From Streptomyces prunicolor NBRC 13075 (GTDB lineage Bacteria; Actinomycetota; Actinomycetes; Streptomycetales; Streptomycetaceae): a stretch of DNA of 64,000 nt. The translations under genes were made by a program, and so were the position numbers. The stretch spans positions 24,344 through 88,343 of the forward strand of contig NZ_BARF01000049.1 of NCBI RefSeq assembly GCF_000367365.1. The letters are read 5' to 3'. The notes below the pieces were generated by a model. That model ran no database searches, was not told the DNA's origin, and saw only the letters and a program-made list of their open reading frames with translations. Below, in pieces: positions 44,149 through 53,371 of this stretch (the stretch's first letter is position 1; each line of letters starts with the position of its first letter).

Positions 44149-45474
44149 TCAGGACGCGTCGATGAACCGGTCCAGCACCCGCACCCCGAACTTCAGCCCC
44201 TCCACCGGCACCCGCTCGTCAACGCCGTGGAACATGCCCGCGAAGTCCAGCTCCGGCGGCAGCTTGAGCGGGGCGAAGCCGAAGCCGCGGATGCCCAGGT
44301 CGTCGAAGGACTTGGCGTCCGTACCGCCGGAGAGCATGTACGGGACGGCCTTCGCGGTCGGGTCCTCGGCGAGCAGCGAGGACTGCATGGCCTCGACGAG
44401 CGCGCCGTCGAAGGAGGTCTCCAGCGCCTTGTCCGAGTGCACGTCCTCGCGCTTGACCTTCGGGCCGAGGATCCGGTCGAGGTCGGCGAGGAACTCCTCC
44501 TCGTGGCCGGGCAGGAACCGCCCGTCGATGTTCGCGGTGGCCTCGCCGGGGATGACGTTGACCTTGTAACCGGCGTTCAGCTGCGTCGGGTTGGCCGTGT
44601 TGCTGAGGGTCGCGCCGATGAGCTTGGCGATGCCGCCGAGCCGCTTGAGCGTGGCCTCCATGTCCTCGGGGTCGAGCGGGGTGCCGAGCGCGTCGCCGAG
44701 TTCGTCGAGGAACGCCCGCGTCGTCTTGGTGACCCGCACCGGGAACTTGTGCCGGCCCACCCGCGCGACGGCTTCCGACAACTCGGTGATCGCGTTGTCC
44801 CGGTGGATCATCGACCCGTGCCCGGCGGTACCGGCCACGGTCAGCTTCATCCAGTGCATGCCCTTCTCGGCCGTCTGGATCAGATAGAGCCGCCGCTCCT
44901 CGCTCACCGTGAACGAGAACCCGCCCACCTCGCTGATGCCCTCGGTGACGCCGTCGAACAGCTCCCGGTGGTTGTCGACGAGGTGCCGCCCACCGTACGT
45001 ACCGCCCGCCTCCTCGTCAGCGAGGAAGGCGACCACGATGTCGCGCGGGGGCCGGCGCTCGCTGCGCAGCCGGTCGCGGACGACCGCCAGGGTCATCGCG
45101 TCCATGTCCTTCATGTCGACCGCGCCGCGCCCCCACACGCACCCGTCCGCGACCTCGCCGGAGAAGGGGTGGTGGGTCCAGTCCGCCGCGTTCGCCGGTA
45201 CGACGTCCAGGTGGCCGTGGATGAGGAGCGCGGGCCGGGAAGGGTCCGTGCCCTCGATCCTGGCCACCGTGGAGGCGCGCCCCGGGTGCGACTCGAAGAT
45301 CTTCGGTTCGAGGCCCACCTCGGCGAGCTGCTCGGCGACGTACTCGGCCGCCTTGCGCTCCCCGGGGCCCGAGTGGTCGCCGTAGTTGCTGGTGTCGATC
45401 CGGATCAGCTCGCGGCAGAGGTCCACGACCTCGTCCTCACCGGTGACGCCCTTGGCCGTGTCCGTGTCGCTCAC
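44149..45474 (-). CDS. M20-family metallopeptidase
   Basis: 441 aa. Two-zinc M20 catalytic set: H88-x-D90 in 'IHGHLDVVPA', D120 in 'GRGAVDMK', the Glu pair at 154-155 in 'LADEEAGG', and a late His in 'MFHGVDERVP'. A dimerisation domain is inserted in the middle ('AGTAGHGSM'). Acts as an aminoacylase, carboxypeptidase or dipeptidase; exact substrate unknown. GTG 45474 has GGGAGGA upstream; the longer frame lacks likeness. No signal peptide, so cytosolic. Confidence 0.9.
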   Translation of the reverse strand: MSDTDTAKGVTGEDEVVDLCRELIRIDTSNYGDHSGPGERKAAEYVAEQLAEVGLEPKIFESHPGRASTVARIEGTDPSRPALLIHGHLDVVPANAADWTHHPFSGEVADGCVWGRGAVDMKDMDAMTLAVVRDRLRSERRPPRDIVVAFLADEEAGGTYGGRHLVDNHRELFDGVTEGISEVGGFSFTVSEERRLYLIQTAEKGMHWMKLTVAGTAGHGSMIHRDNAITELSEAVARVGRHKFPVRVTKTTRAFLDELGDALGTPLDPEDMEATLKRLGGIAKLIGATLSNTANPTQLNAGYKVNVIPGEATANIDGRFLPGHEEEFLADLDRILGPKVKREDVHSDKALETSFDGALVEAMQSSLLAEDPTAKAVPYMLSGGTDAKSFDDLGIRGFGFAPLKLPPELDFAGMFHGVDERVPVEGLKFGVRVLDRFIDAS

Positions 45475-45673
45475 GCTGCTTCCTCCCACTGTCACTGCTG
45501 GTGGTCCTCCCCCATCCTCTCTCCCCATCGGGCCGCACCCCAAGGGCGGTCCCGGCCCGTCACACGCCGTTCACGCGGGACGCGAGTGGGAACAAGGGGT
45601 GATCGGCCACCCCTGGAAGCCTGGTAATGTTTCCTTCGTCGCCGCGGGGGAAACCACGCGCGACAGACACCTT

Positions 45674-45758
45674 GTCCGGGTGGCGGAATGGCAGACGCGC
45701 TAGCTTGAGGTGCTAGTGCCCTTTATCGGGCGTGGGGGTTCAAGTCCCCCCTCGGACA
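45674..45758 (+). tRNA. tRNA-Leu (anticodon GAG)
   Basis: 85 nt, a class II tRNA with a long variable arm ('TGCCCTTTATCGGGCG' region). The acceptor arm GTCCGGG pairs with CTCGGAC; the anticodon stem CTAGC/GCTAG encloses the loop TTGAGGT, anticodon GAG (reads CUC/CUU). The T-arm is GGGGGTTCAAGTCCCCC. The 3' CCA is not encoded. A strong terminator follows directly. Confidence 0.96.
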
Positions 45759-45765
45759 CATCGCA

Positions 45766-45802
45766 GGCGAGGGCCGCGACCACCAAGGTCGCGGCCCTCG
45801 CC
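45766..45802 (+). terminator. Perfect 16-bp terminator of the tRNA gene
   Basis: GGCGAGGGCCGCGACC (45766-45781) pairs perfectly with 45787-45802 over a 5-base loop, 8 bases after the tRNA. Confidence 0.9.
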
Positions 45803-46035
45803 GCATTTGTGGGGGATGTCTCCTTCGCTTCGAAGATCACCAGGTCAGAGCGTTGCCGGACGCTCACGGAGCGCCCCCGTTCGGCTCCCCCGAGTGGCCG
45901 TCGGCAGGCCAGGAGCCTAGCGTCGTACTAAAATTTCCGGCTTGTTACGGAACGGAGCTGGAGCTGGACAACCCCAGGCATACCTGCGGGCCCGCCAGCA
46001 CCCCGGAAGTTACCGGGTTCGAGACGCGAGGACCG

Positions 46036-49000
46036 ATGGCAGCCATACACGAGAGCAGTGCTCTCGGGCTCGACGAAGAGATCCGCACACAGTTCGGCGA
46101 TACGGCACGTTTCTCCGCGGCGCCCGCCGCCTCGGCCCGCACCCTTGTCGACATCCTCGACGCGTCGGTGCGGTCGTATCCCGACGAGCTCGCCCTGGAC
46201 GACGGCACCGTCCGCCTCACCTACCGTGCGCTGGCCGTCGAGGTGGAGACCCTGCGCCGCACCCTGGCCGCGGCCGGTGTCGGCCTCGGCGACCGGGTCG
46301 GCGTGCGCGTCCCGTCCGGGACCAATGACCTCTACGTCGCGATCCTCGCCGTACTCGCCGTCGGTGCCGCCTACGTCCCCGTGGACGCCGAGGACCCGGA
46401 CGAGCGGGCCGAGCTGGTGTTCGGCGAGGCCGACGTGCGGGCCGTCATCGGCGCCGAGCACGCGCTGACCGTCCTCGGGCACAGTGACGCCCCGGCCGCC
46501 CGGCCCGGTGTCGAGCAGGACGCGTGGATCATCTTCACCTCCGGCTCCACCGGCAAGCCCAAGGGCGTCGCCGTCTCGCACCGCAGCGCGGCGGCTTTCG
46601 TCGACGCCGAGGCGGCGCTGTTCCTCTCCGACGACCCCATCGGTCCGGGTGACAGGGTCATGGCGGGGCTGTCCGTCGCCTTCGACGCGTCCTGCGAGGA
46701 GATGTGGCTGGCCTGGCGCTACGGCGCCTGCCTGGTGCCCGTACCGCGCTCCCAGGTCCGCAGCGGCGCCGACCTCGGCCCCTGGCTGGTGGACCAGGAC
46801 ATCAGCGTCGTCTCGACCGTGCCGACCCTGGCCTCCCTCTGGGAGCCGGAGGCGCTGAACGACGTACGCCTGCTGATCTTCGGCGGTGAGGCCTGCCCGC
46901 CCGAGCTGGTGCAGCGGCTGGTCACCGAGGGCCGCGAGGTCTGGAACACGTACGGACCGACCGAGGCGACCGTCGTCGCCTGCGCCTCCCTCATGACCGG
47001 CGACGAGCCGATCCGTATCGGACTCCCCCTGAACGGCTGGGAGTTGGCCGTCGTCGACGAGGCCGGGGTGCCCGTACCGATGGGCGGCAGTGGGCAGTTG
47101 GTGATCGGCGGGGTCGGGCTCGCCCGCTATCTCGACCCCGAGAAGGACGCGGAGAAGTACGCGCCTCTTGAGTCCCTCGGCTGGGAACGGGCGTACCGCA
47201 GTGGCGACTTGGTCAAGGCCGAGCCCGAGGGGCTGATCTTCCTCGGCCGCGCCGACGAGCAGATCAAGCTCGGCGGACGCCGGATCGAACTCGGCGAGGT
47301 CGACGCGGCGCTTCAGGCACTCCCCGGAGTGGCCGGAGCAGCTGCCGCCGTACGGACCGCGCGCAGTGGCAATCAACTCCTCGTCGGCTACGTCGTCACC
47401 CAGGAAGGCTGGGACCAGGCCGCAGCCGTCGAGAAGCTGCGGGCCGAACTGCCCGCCGCCCTCGTGCCGTTGATCGCCCCGGTCGAGGACCTCCCGACCC
47501 GCACCTCCGGCAAGGTCGACCGCAACGCACTCCCGTGGCCGCTCGAAGGCCTGGAGACCGGCGGCGCCAAGGAGCAGCTCTACGGCACGGAGGCCTGGCT
47601 CGCCGAGCAGTGGGGCGAGGTGCTCGGTATCCCCGTGAGCAGCGCGGCCGACGACTTCTTCGCGATCGGCGGAAGCAGCCTGGCCGCCGCGCAGTTGACG
47701 ACGCGACTGCGCTCCCGTTACCCGAGCGCGGCCGTCCTCGACATCTATCAGCAGCCGACGCTGCGCAAGTTGGCCCGGCACCTGGAGGACTCGGCGCAGG
47801 GCGACGGCACCGCACGGGTGATCGCCCTGGTGCCGACCCGCGCCAAGGTGATCCAACTCCTCGCGCTGGTCCCCCTGTTCACCCTGGTCGGCCTGCGCTG
47901 GACGGTGGCACTGGCCGCGCTCGGCAATGTGCTGGGCGGCTACGCCTGGCTGCCGACCGCCTCGTGGTGGCTGGTCGGCGCGGGTGCACTTCTCCTCTTC
48001 AGCCCGCCCGGCCGGCTCGCGATCGCCGCGGGCGGTGCGCGGCTGTTGCTGCGTGGCGTGAAGCCGGGACGTTACGACCGTGGTGGCAGCGTCCATCTGC
48101 GGCTGTGGGCGGCGGAGCGGCTGGCCGAGTTCAGCGGGGCGACCTCGCTGACGGGGTCCTGGCTGGAGCGGTACGCGCGTGCCCTCGGCGCCAAGATCGG
48201 CCCGGACGTCGATCTGCACTCCCTCCCGCCGGTCACCGGCATGCTCAAGCTGGGACGCGGTGCCGCGGTCGAGTCGGAGGTGGACCTGTCCGGCTACTGG
48301 CTGGACGGCGACCGCCTGGAGATCGGCCCGGTCAAGGTCGGCGCGCACGCCGTCGTCGGCACGCGCAGCATGCTGTTCCCCGGTGCCCGGGTGGGCAAGC
48401 GGGCCGAGGTGGCGCCGGGTTCGGCTGTCACCGGCACCGTCCCGACCGGCCAGCGCTGGGCGGGCGCGCCCGCGGTCAAGCTCGGCAAGGCCAAGCGCAA
48501 CTGGCCCAAGCAGCGCCCGCAGCGGGGCACGTACTGGCGTGTGATGTACGGCGTGACGGGCTTCGCGCTCACCATGCTCCCGGTGGTCTCCGGGGCGGTC
48601 GCGCTGCTGGTGGCGAGCGCGTTCATCGCGCCCGGTGACGGTCTCGGCGAGGCCCTGCGGGGCGCGGCGATCGCGCTGGTCCCGGCGACGCTGGCCTTCG
48701 GGCTGACGTACGCGCTACTGATTTTGATCGGTGTACGGCTGCTCAGCGTGCGGCTGCGTGAGGGTACGCACCCGACGCACAGCCGGATCGGCTGGCAGGC
48801 GTGGACCGTGACACAGCTGATGGACCTCTCCCGCGAGACCCTGTTCCCGCTGTACGCCGGGCTCGCCACGCCGGTGTGGCTGCGGCTGCTCGGGATGCGG
48901 ATCGGGCGGGGCGCCGAGGTGTCGACCGTGCTCGCGCTGCCGAGCCTGACGACCGTCGGTGAGGGTGCGTTCCTGGCCGACGACACCTTGACCGCGCCGT

Positions 49001-49899
49001 ACGAACTCGGTGGCGGCTGGGTGCACATCGGGCGGGCCGAGATCGGGCGGCGGGCGTTCCTCGGGAACTCCGGGATGACCGCGCCCGGGCGGAGCGTGCC
49101 GGACGGCGGGCTCGTCGGGGTGTTGTCGGCGACGCCGAAGAAGGCGAAGAAGGGCACGTCGTATCTGGGGCTGCCGCCGGTGAAGCTGCCGCGCAGCACG
49201 AGCGGCGGCGACCAGAGCCGGACGTACGACCCGCCGGCCAAGCTGCTGTGGGCGCGCGGGCTGGTCGAGCTGTGCCGGATCGTGCCGGTGTTCTGCTCGG
49301 CGGGTCTCGCCGTGCTGACGGTGGCCGCGCTGTGCGCGCTGGGGGTGTGGGCGCCGCTGCTGTCGGGGCTCGTGCTGCTGGCGGTGGGGGCTGCGGCCGG
49401 ACTGATCTCGATCATCGCCAAGTGGACCCTCGTGGGGCGGCACCGCGGTGCCGAGCACCCGCTGTGGAGCGGTTACGTGTGGCGCAACGAGCTGGCGGAC
49501 ACCTTCGTCGAGGTCGTGGCGGTGCCGTGGCTGGCCGGTTCCGTGCCGGGTACTCCGGTGCTGACGGCCTGGCTGCGCGGGCTCGGCGCGCACATCGGCA
49601 AGGGCGTCTGGGTGGAGAGCTACTGGCTGCCGGAGACCGACCTGGTGACCCTGGAGGACGCCACGACGGTGAACCGCGGATGTGTGCTCCAGACCCACCT
49701 CTTCCACGACCGGATCTTGCGGACGGATACTGTGGTCCTCCGTGAGGGCGCGACGCTGGGTCCTGGCGGAATCGTCCTGCCCGGCAGCGAGGTCGGGGCG
49801 CGCACCACTCTGGGCCCCGCATCGCTCGTGATGGCGGCGGAGTCCGTCCCGGACGACACCCGCTGGCTGGGCAATCCGATCGAGTCATGGCGACCCTGA
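46036..49899 (+). CDS. pls: Pls/PosA-type membrane NRPS, candidate poly-lysine synthetase
   Basis: 1287 aa. Adenylation domain (about 35-520) with A3 'FTSGSTGKPKG' (165-177), A5 'NTYGPTE' (304-310) and A10 Lys K493. Carrier domain with phosphopantetheine Ser S548 in 'IGGSSL'. Then three hexapeptide-repeat acyltransferase-like domains alternate with paired membrane helices, the layout of epsilon-poly-L-lysine synthetase (about 1319 aa in S. albulus, from memory). No condensation or thioesterase domain. Reading the pocket against PheA gives D-A-E-S-I-G-T-V-V-K; the bacitracin Lys code as I recall it is D-A-E-S-I-G-S-V-C-K. The product is likely a cationic isopeptide of Lys or a similar diamino acid. 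ATG 46036 starts the family-like part; the frame is open upstream. Confidence 0.85.
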   Translation: MAAIHESSALGLDEEIRTQFGDTARFSAAPAASARTLVDILDASVRSYPDELALDDGTVRLTYRALAVEVETLRRTLAAAGVGLGDRVGVRVPSGTNDLYVAILAVLAVGAAYVPVDAEDPDERAELVFGEADVRAVIGAEHALTVLGHSDAPAARPGVEQDAWIIFTSGSTGKPKGVAVSHRSAAAFVDAEAALFLSDDPIGPGDRVMAGLSVAFDASCEEMWLAWRYGACLVPVPRSQVRSGADLGPWLVDQDISVVSTVPTLASLWEPEALNDVRLLIFGGEACPPELVQRLVTEGREVWNTYGPTEATVVACASLMTGDEPIRIGLPLNGWELAVVDEAGVPVPMGGSGQLVIGGVGLARYLDPEKDAEKYAPLESLGWERAYRSGDLVKAEPEGLIFLGRADEQIKLGGRRIELGEVDAALQALPGVAGAAAAVRTARSGNQLLVGYVVTQEGWDQAAAVEKLRAELPAALVPLIAPVEDLPTRTSGKVDRNALPWPLEGLETGGAKEQLYGTEAWLAEQWGEVLGIPVSSAADDFFAIGGSSLAAAQLTTRLRSRYPSAAVLDIYQQPTLRKLARHLEDSAQGDGTARVIALVPTRAKVIQLLALVPLFTLVGLRWTVALAALGNVLGGYAWLPTASWWLVGAGALLLFSPPGRLAIAAGGARLLLRGVKPGRYDRGGSVHLRLWAAERLAEFSGATSLTGSWLERYARALGAKIGPDVDLHSLPPVTGMLKLGRGAAVESEVDLSGYWLDGDRLEIGPVKVGAHAVVGTRSMLFPGARVGKRAEVAPGSAVTGTVPTGQRWAGAPAVKLGKAKRNWPKQRPQRGTYWRVMYGVTGFALTMLPVVSGAVALLVASAFIAPGDGLGEALRGAAIALVPATLAFGLTYALLILIGVRLLSVRLREGTHPTHSRIGWQAWTVTQLMDLSRETLFPLYAGLATPVWLRLLGMRIGRGAEVSTVLALPSLTTVGEGAFLADDTLTAPYELGGGWVHIGRAEIGRRAFLGNSGMTAPGRSVPDGGLVGVLSATPKKAKKGTSYLGLPPVKLPRSTSGGDQSRTYDPPAKLLWARGLVELCRIVPVFCSAGLAVLTVAALCALGVWAPLLSGLVLLAVGAAAGLISIIAKWTLVGRHRGAEHPLWSGYVWRNELADTFVEVVAVPWLAGSVPGTPVLTAWLRGLGAHIGKGVWVESYWLPETDLVTLEDATTVNRGCVLQTHLFHDRILRTDTVVLREGATLGPGGIVLPGSEVGARTTLGPASLVMAAESVPDDTRWLGNPIESWRP

Positions 49900-51323
49900 A
49901 CACAGGTCACGAGGCGTCGGCTTCGGAGGGCGGTGCACGGGTACGAGATACGAGCACACCGCAGGGAGCAGACGCAGCAGTGACCGTTCAGCAGGCGGCG
50001 GGTCCGGACCCGTACTTCCCGGCAAACGGCGATGCCCGCTACCGGGTGCACCGCTATGAGCTCGCGCTGGACTACCGTCCCGGCCCCAACCGTCTCTCCG
50101 GCACGGCGCGCATCAACGCCATAGCGGGCCGTGCGCCGCTGCCCGAATTCCAGCTGAACCTGGGCGACTTCAAGATCGGCCGGATCCGGGTGGACGGCCG
50201 CCAGCCGCACTACACGCACCGCGGCGGCCGACTCCGTGTCCGACCGGCGAAGCCGCTGCGGGCCGGCGCCGCGTTCACGGTGGAGGTGCACTGGTCGGGC
50301 AACCCCAAGCCGGTCGCCAGCCCCTGGGGCGGCCTGGGTTGGGAGGAGCTGACCGACGGCGCGCTGGTGGCGAGCCAGCCGATCGGGGCGCCCTCCTGGT
50401 ACCCATGCAACGACCGCCCCGCGGACAAGGCCTCGTACCAGATCTCGATCACCACGCCGTCGGCGTACGCGGTGGTGGCGGGCGGCCGACTGCTGACCCG
50501 AACTACCAAGGCTTCTACGACCACTTGGGTGTACGAGCAGTCGGCGCCGACGTCGAGTTATCTGGTCGGGCTGTCGATCGGGAAGTACCAGACGGTACTG
50601 CTGGGCGACCCGGGTCTGGGCGGTGTGCCGCAGCACGGGCACATCCCGTCGGACCTACTCCCGGAGTTCTCAAGGGACTTCGCGCGACAGCCCGCGATGA
50701 TGGAGCTGTTCCAGGACCTGTTCGGGCCGTACCCGTTCGACGAGTACGCGGTCGTCGTGACGGAAGAGGAACTCGATGTCCCCGTCGAGGCACAGGGGTT
50801 GTCGCTGTTCGGCGCCAACCACGTTGACGGGGCCCGGGGTTCGGAGCGACTGGTCGCGCACGAACTCGCGCACCAGTGGTTCGGCAACAGCGTCTCCATC
50901 GCCGACTGGCGGCACATCTGGCTGAACGAGGGTTTCGCGAAGTACGCGGAGTGGCTGTGGTCCGAGCGCTCGGGCGGCCGTACGGCCCATCAACACGCCG
51001 CCGCCGCGCACCGGTTGCTCTCCACGCTCCCCCAGGACCTGCGGCTCGCCGACCCCGGCCGCAAGTCGATGTTCGACGACCGGCTCTACGAACGCGGCGG
51101 GGTCACCGTCCACGCGGTGCGCTGCGCGCTGGGTGACATCGCGTTCTTCCGGATGCTGCGGGGGTGGGCGAGCCTGCATCGCAACGGCACGGTGACGACG
51201 GCCACGTTCACGTCTCACGCGTCCCGGTTCACGTCCGAGTCGTTGGACCAGCTTTTCGAGGCGTGGGTTTATGGGACGCGGTTGCCGCCGATGCCTTCGG
51301 CCGAGACGGGGATCGCGGTCTGA
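49887..51323 (+). CDS. M1-family zinc metallopeptidase, adjoining pls
   Basis: 478 aa from ATG 49887, which overlaps the end of the NRPS gene by 13 bases; GTG 49980, with GCAGGGAG upstream, is an alternative that removes a low-complexity 31-residue start. HExxH at residues 325-329 ('VAHELAHQWFGN') with the third zinc ligand E348 in 'LNEGFAKYAEW'. The place of the GAMEN exopeptidase motif reads 'VPVEAQG', keeping the Glu. It lacks the long C-terminal domain of larger aminopeptidases and has no signal peptide. Being coupled to the Pls-type synthetase, it may trim or degrade the polymer and protect the cell. Confidence 0.87.
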   Translation: MATLNTGHEASASEGGARVRDTSTPQGADAAVTVQQAAGPDPYFPANGDARYRVHRYELALDYRPGPNRLSGTARINAIAGRAPLPEFQLNLGDFKIGRIRVDGRQPHYTHRGGRLRVRPAKPLRAGAAFTVEVHWSGNPKPVASPWGGLGWEELTDGALVASQPIGAPSWYPCNDRPADKASYQISITTPSAYAVVAGGRLLTRTTKASTTTWVYEQSAPTSSYLVGLSIGKYQTVLLGDPGLGGVPQHGHIPSDLLPEFSRDFARQPAMMELFQDLFGPYPFDEYAVVVTEEELDVPVEAQGLSLFGANHVDGARGSERLVAHELAHQWFGNSVSIADWRHIWLNEGFAKYAEWLWSERSGGRTAHQHAAAAHRLLSTLPQDLRLADPGRKSMFDDRLYERGGVTVHAVRCALGDIAFFRMLRGWASLHRNGTVTTATFTSHASRFTSESLDQLFEAWVYGTRLPPMPSAETGIAV

Positions 51324-51387
51324 GTTCTCAACTCCGTTGCCAGTGGGGAACTGACGGAGTATCAAGTGCTTTCACGGGGGTGAGGTC

Positions 51388-52116
51388 ATGGCAGCCGCAT
51401 GGGCCCGAGGGCGCGCGGAGACGGGTGAATGGCTGGAGGTCTACGGGGAGACCGAGCCCCAATCCGTCCCGCTGGAGCAGATGTTCGCCACGGGATCGGA
51501 CAGGGCGACCCCTTTCACGGGATATCTCTACGTCTGGACACTCGGGTACACGGAGCACGCGCCGGACGCGAAGGTCACGCTGCTGTTCCCCGCCATGGGC
51601 GATTGGCGGGTGAAGGACGTCCAGGCCATCGTGTACCACCTGCCACCGGTGGCGGACGAGCGGGCGTGGCGGACCACACTGGCCAGGGACCTGCGGGCGG
51701 CCGGCCCGGTACTGGAGACCGCCGGCAAGCTCACGGCCGACCTGGTCGGTTTCCCCGAACTCAACGCGATCACGTCCGCCGCGGCCCACTTGAGGGCGCG
51801 CAGCGCGCCCCAGATGCCGGACGAGGAGTGGTTCGTCAAGAGACTGCACCGCAGCCTCGCCGGGATCCTGCACCAGGGAGTCGAGTGGACGCTCCCGGCG
51901 AACTTCGTGAAACAGATCGGGACCCGGGTCACCGGCGCCCTCCTCGTCCAGTTCGTCGGTGCGGCACCCGCGTACGAGGACAGTGATCCTCCTGGCGGCG
52001 AGCCGTTGCCCCTCCTGGCCTGCGCGACTCTCACGCGCGACAAGGAGATGCGGCTGCCCGAGGACGCCTACGTCCGGCTGCCACTCCGCGTCACCCCGGA
52101 ACGCCCGCGAACGTAG
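51388..52116 (+). CDS. Hypothetical protein
   Basis: 242 aa. Mixed alpha/beta sequence with 'YLYVWTLGYTEHAPDAKVTLLFP' and 'GDWRVKDVQAIVYHLPP', no signal, no membrane helix and no motif I recognise. GGGGGTGAGG precedes the ATG. Codon use is typical of the genome. It lies between the M1 peptidase and the YchJ-like gene, each separated by small gaps. Function unknown. Confidence 0.75.
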   Translation: MAAAWARGRAETGEWLEVYGETEPQSVPLEQMFATGSDRATPFTGYLYVWTLGYTEHAPDAKVTLLFPAMGDWRVKDVQAIVYHLPPVADERAWRTTLARDLRAAGPVLETAGKLTADLVGFPELNAITSAAAHLRARSAPQMPDEEWFVKRLHRSLAGILHQGVEWTLPANFVKQIGTRVTGALLVQFVGAAPAYEDSDPPGGEPLPLLACATLTRDKEMRLPEDAYVRLPLRVTPERPRT

Positions 52117-52128
52117 CCCCGGCACAAT

Positions 52129-52518
52129 ATGCCCATGACCCCACGCACCAACTGCCCCTGCGGCCTCCCCCAGCCCTACGAAGAGTGCTGCGGCCGCTAC
52201 CACTCAGGCCCCGCCACCGCCCCCACCGCCGAGGCGTTGATGCGCTCGCGCTACTCCGCCTTCGTCCGGCTGAACGCGCCCTACCTGCTGCGCAGTTGGC
52301 ATCCCCGGACGCGCCCCGCCGAGCCCCTCGATCTCGATCCGGGGATGCGGTGGACCGGGCTGGAGATCCTGGAGACGGGTGGCGGGACGGCGTTCCACTC
52401 GGCGGGGACCGTGACGTTCCGGGCGTCCTACAAGGGCGGTGCGATCCATGAGCGGAGCCGGTTCGAGCGGGTCGACGGGGCGTGGGTGTACCTCGACGGG
52501 GAGTTCCTCGACGACTGA
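52129..52518 (+). CDS. YchJ-family protein with SEC-C motif
   Basis: 129 aa. The N-terminal zinc motif 'CPCGLPQPYEECCGRYH' is the SEC-C type seen in YchJ/UPF0225 proteins, followed by the NTF2-like domain ('TAEALMRSRYSAFVRLNAPYL'). The start may be ATG 52129 or 52135. A small zinc-binding protein of unknown role. It converges on the gluconate regulator with 21 bases between stops. Confidence 0.88.
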   Translation: MPMTPRTNCPCGLPQPYEECCGRYHSGPATAPTAEALMRSRYSAFVRLNAPYLLRSWHPRTRPAEPLDLDPGMRWTGLEILETGGGTAFHSAGTVTFRASYKGGAIHERSRFERVDGAWVYLDGEFLDD

Positions 52519-52539
52519 GCAGTTGCGGGGACAGAGGGT

Positions 52540-53241
52540 CTACGGCGCCAGGATGTCCAGTTCCTGGAGCGCCCCGACCGTGATCTCGCGGGTCAGGGTC
52601 TCCGCGCGGAGGGCGTCGCCCTCGCGGACCGCCTCCGCGACCTGGACGTGCAGGGTGACGGCGGCCGGGTCGGGGTCCTCGAACATGACCTCGTGGTGGG
52701 TGCGGCCGGCGAGGACCTCGGTGACGACATCGCCGAGGCGGGCGAACATCTCGTTGCCGGAGGCGGCCAGGATCACCCGGTGGAAGGCCACGTCGTGGAC
52801 GAGGTAGGCCTCCAGTTTGTGGCCGCGGGAGTTGGCCACCATGCCGATCGCGCACTCGGTGAGTTCCGCGCACTGTTCCGCCGTAGCGAACTTGGCGGCC
52901 AGGCCGGCCGCGATCGGCTCGACCGCTGAGCGCAGCACCGTGAGTGAGCGCAGTTGCTGCGGGCGGTCGGCGCCGGCCAGGCGCCAGCGGATGACCTGCG
53001 GGTCGTAGACATTCCACGCGGCCTTGGGCCGTACGGTGACGCCCACGCGGCGGCGGGACTCGACCAGGTGCATGGATTCGAGGACGCGGACCGCCTCGCG
53101 CATCACGGAGCGGGACACCTCGAAGTCCTTGGCGAGCTCGTCCGTGCGCAGGACACTGCCCGGCGGGTACTCGCCCGCGGTGATGGCGGGGCCGAGGGAG
53201 TCGAGTACGCGGCCGTGCAAGCCGCGGCCCGGAGTGGTCAT
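52540..53241 (-). CDS. gntR: GntR-family (FCD) regulator of gluconate genes
   Basis: 233 aa. Winged helix 'GSVLRTDELAKDFEVSRSVMREAVRVLES' at about residues 28-56 and a C-terminal FCD domain with metal/ligand histidines ('HDVAFHRVILAASGNEM'). Divergent from gluconokinase with a 130-base gap holding a near-palindrome. Likely represses gntK-gntP-idnO-idnD and is released by gluconate or a phosphate of it; this follows from position. Confidence 0.88.
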   Translation of the reverse strand: MTTPGRGLHGRVLDSLGPAITAGEYPPGSVLRTDELAKDFEVSRSVMREAVRVLESMHLVESRRRVGVTVRPKAAWNVYDPQVIRWRLAGADRPQQLRSLTVLRSAVEPIAAGLAAKFATAEQCAELTECAIGMVANSRGHKLEAYLVHDVAFHRVILAASGNEMFARLGDVVTEVLAGRTHHEVMFEDPDPAAVTLHVQVAEAVREGDALRAETLTREITVGALQELDILAP

Positions 53242-53281
53242 GCACTCAGCGTACGGGGCACATCACGGAACCAAAAAGTCA

Positions 53282-53293
53282 GACTTATATGTC
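53282..53293. promoter_or_regulatory. Candidate operator between gntR and gntK
   Basis: GACTTATATGTC is palindromic apart from its two T positions (GAC-T-TATA-T-GTC). The stretch 'GTCAGACTTATATGTCAC' is AT-rich for this genome and lies in the middle of the divergent region, where an FCD-type regulator would bind. Confidence 0.45.
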
Positions 53294-53371
53294 ACAGACT
53301 CTTGAATTCGTCGTACCTAATCGGTTTCAGTGGGATCGACATCAGGTGTCGACCGAGACAGTGAGGCAGCG

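Noticed and set aside
44023..44569. Plus-strand ORF starting after AGGAGGGAGTA
   Set aside because: It runs antisense into the M20 peptidase gene, and its apparent ribosome site is the complement of the chpH promoter.
45928..48348. 806-codon minus-strand frame opposite the NRPS gene
   Set aside because: A shadow ORF; the plus frame carries all adenylation and carrier motifs.
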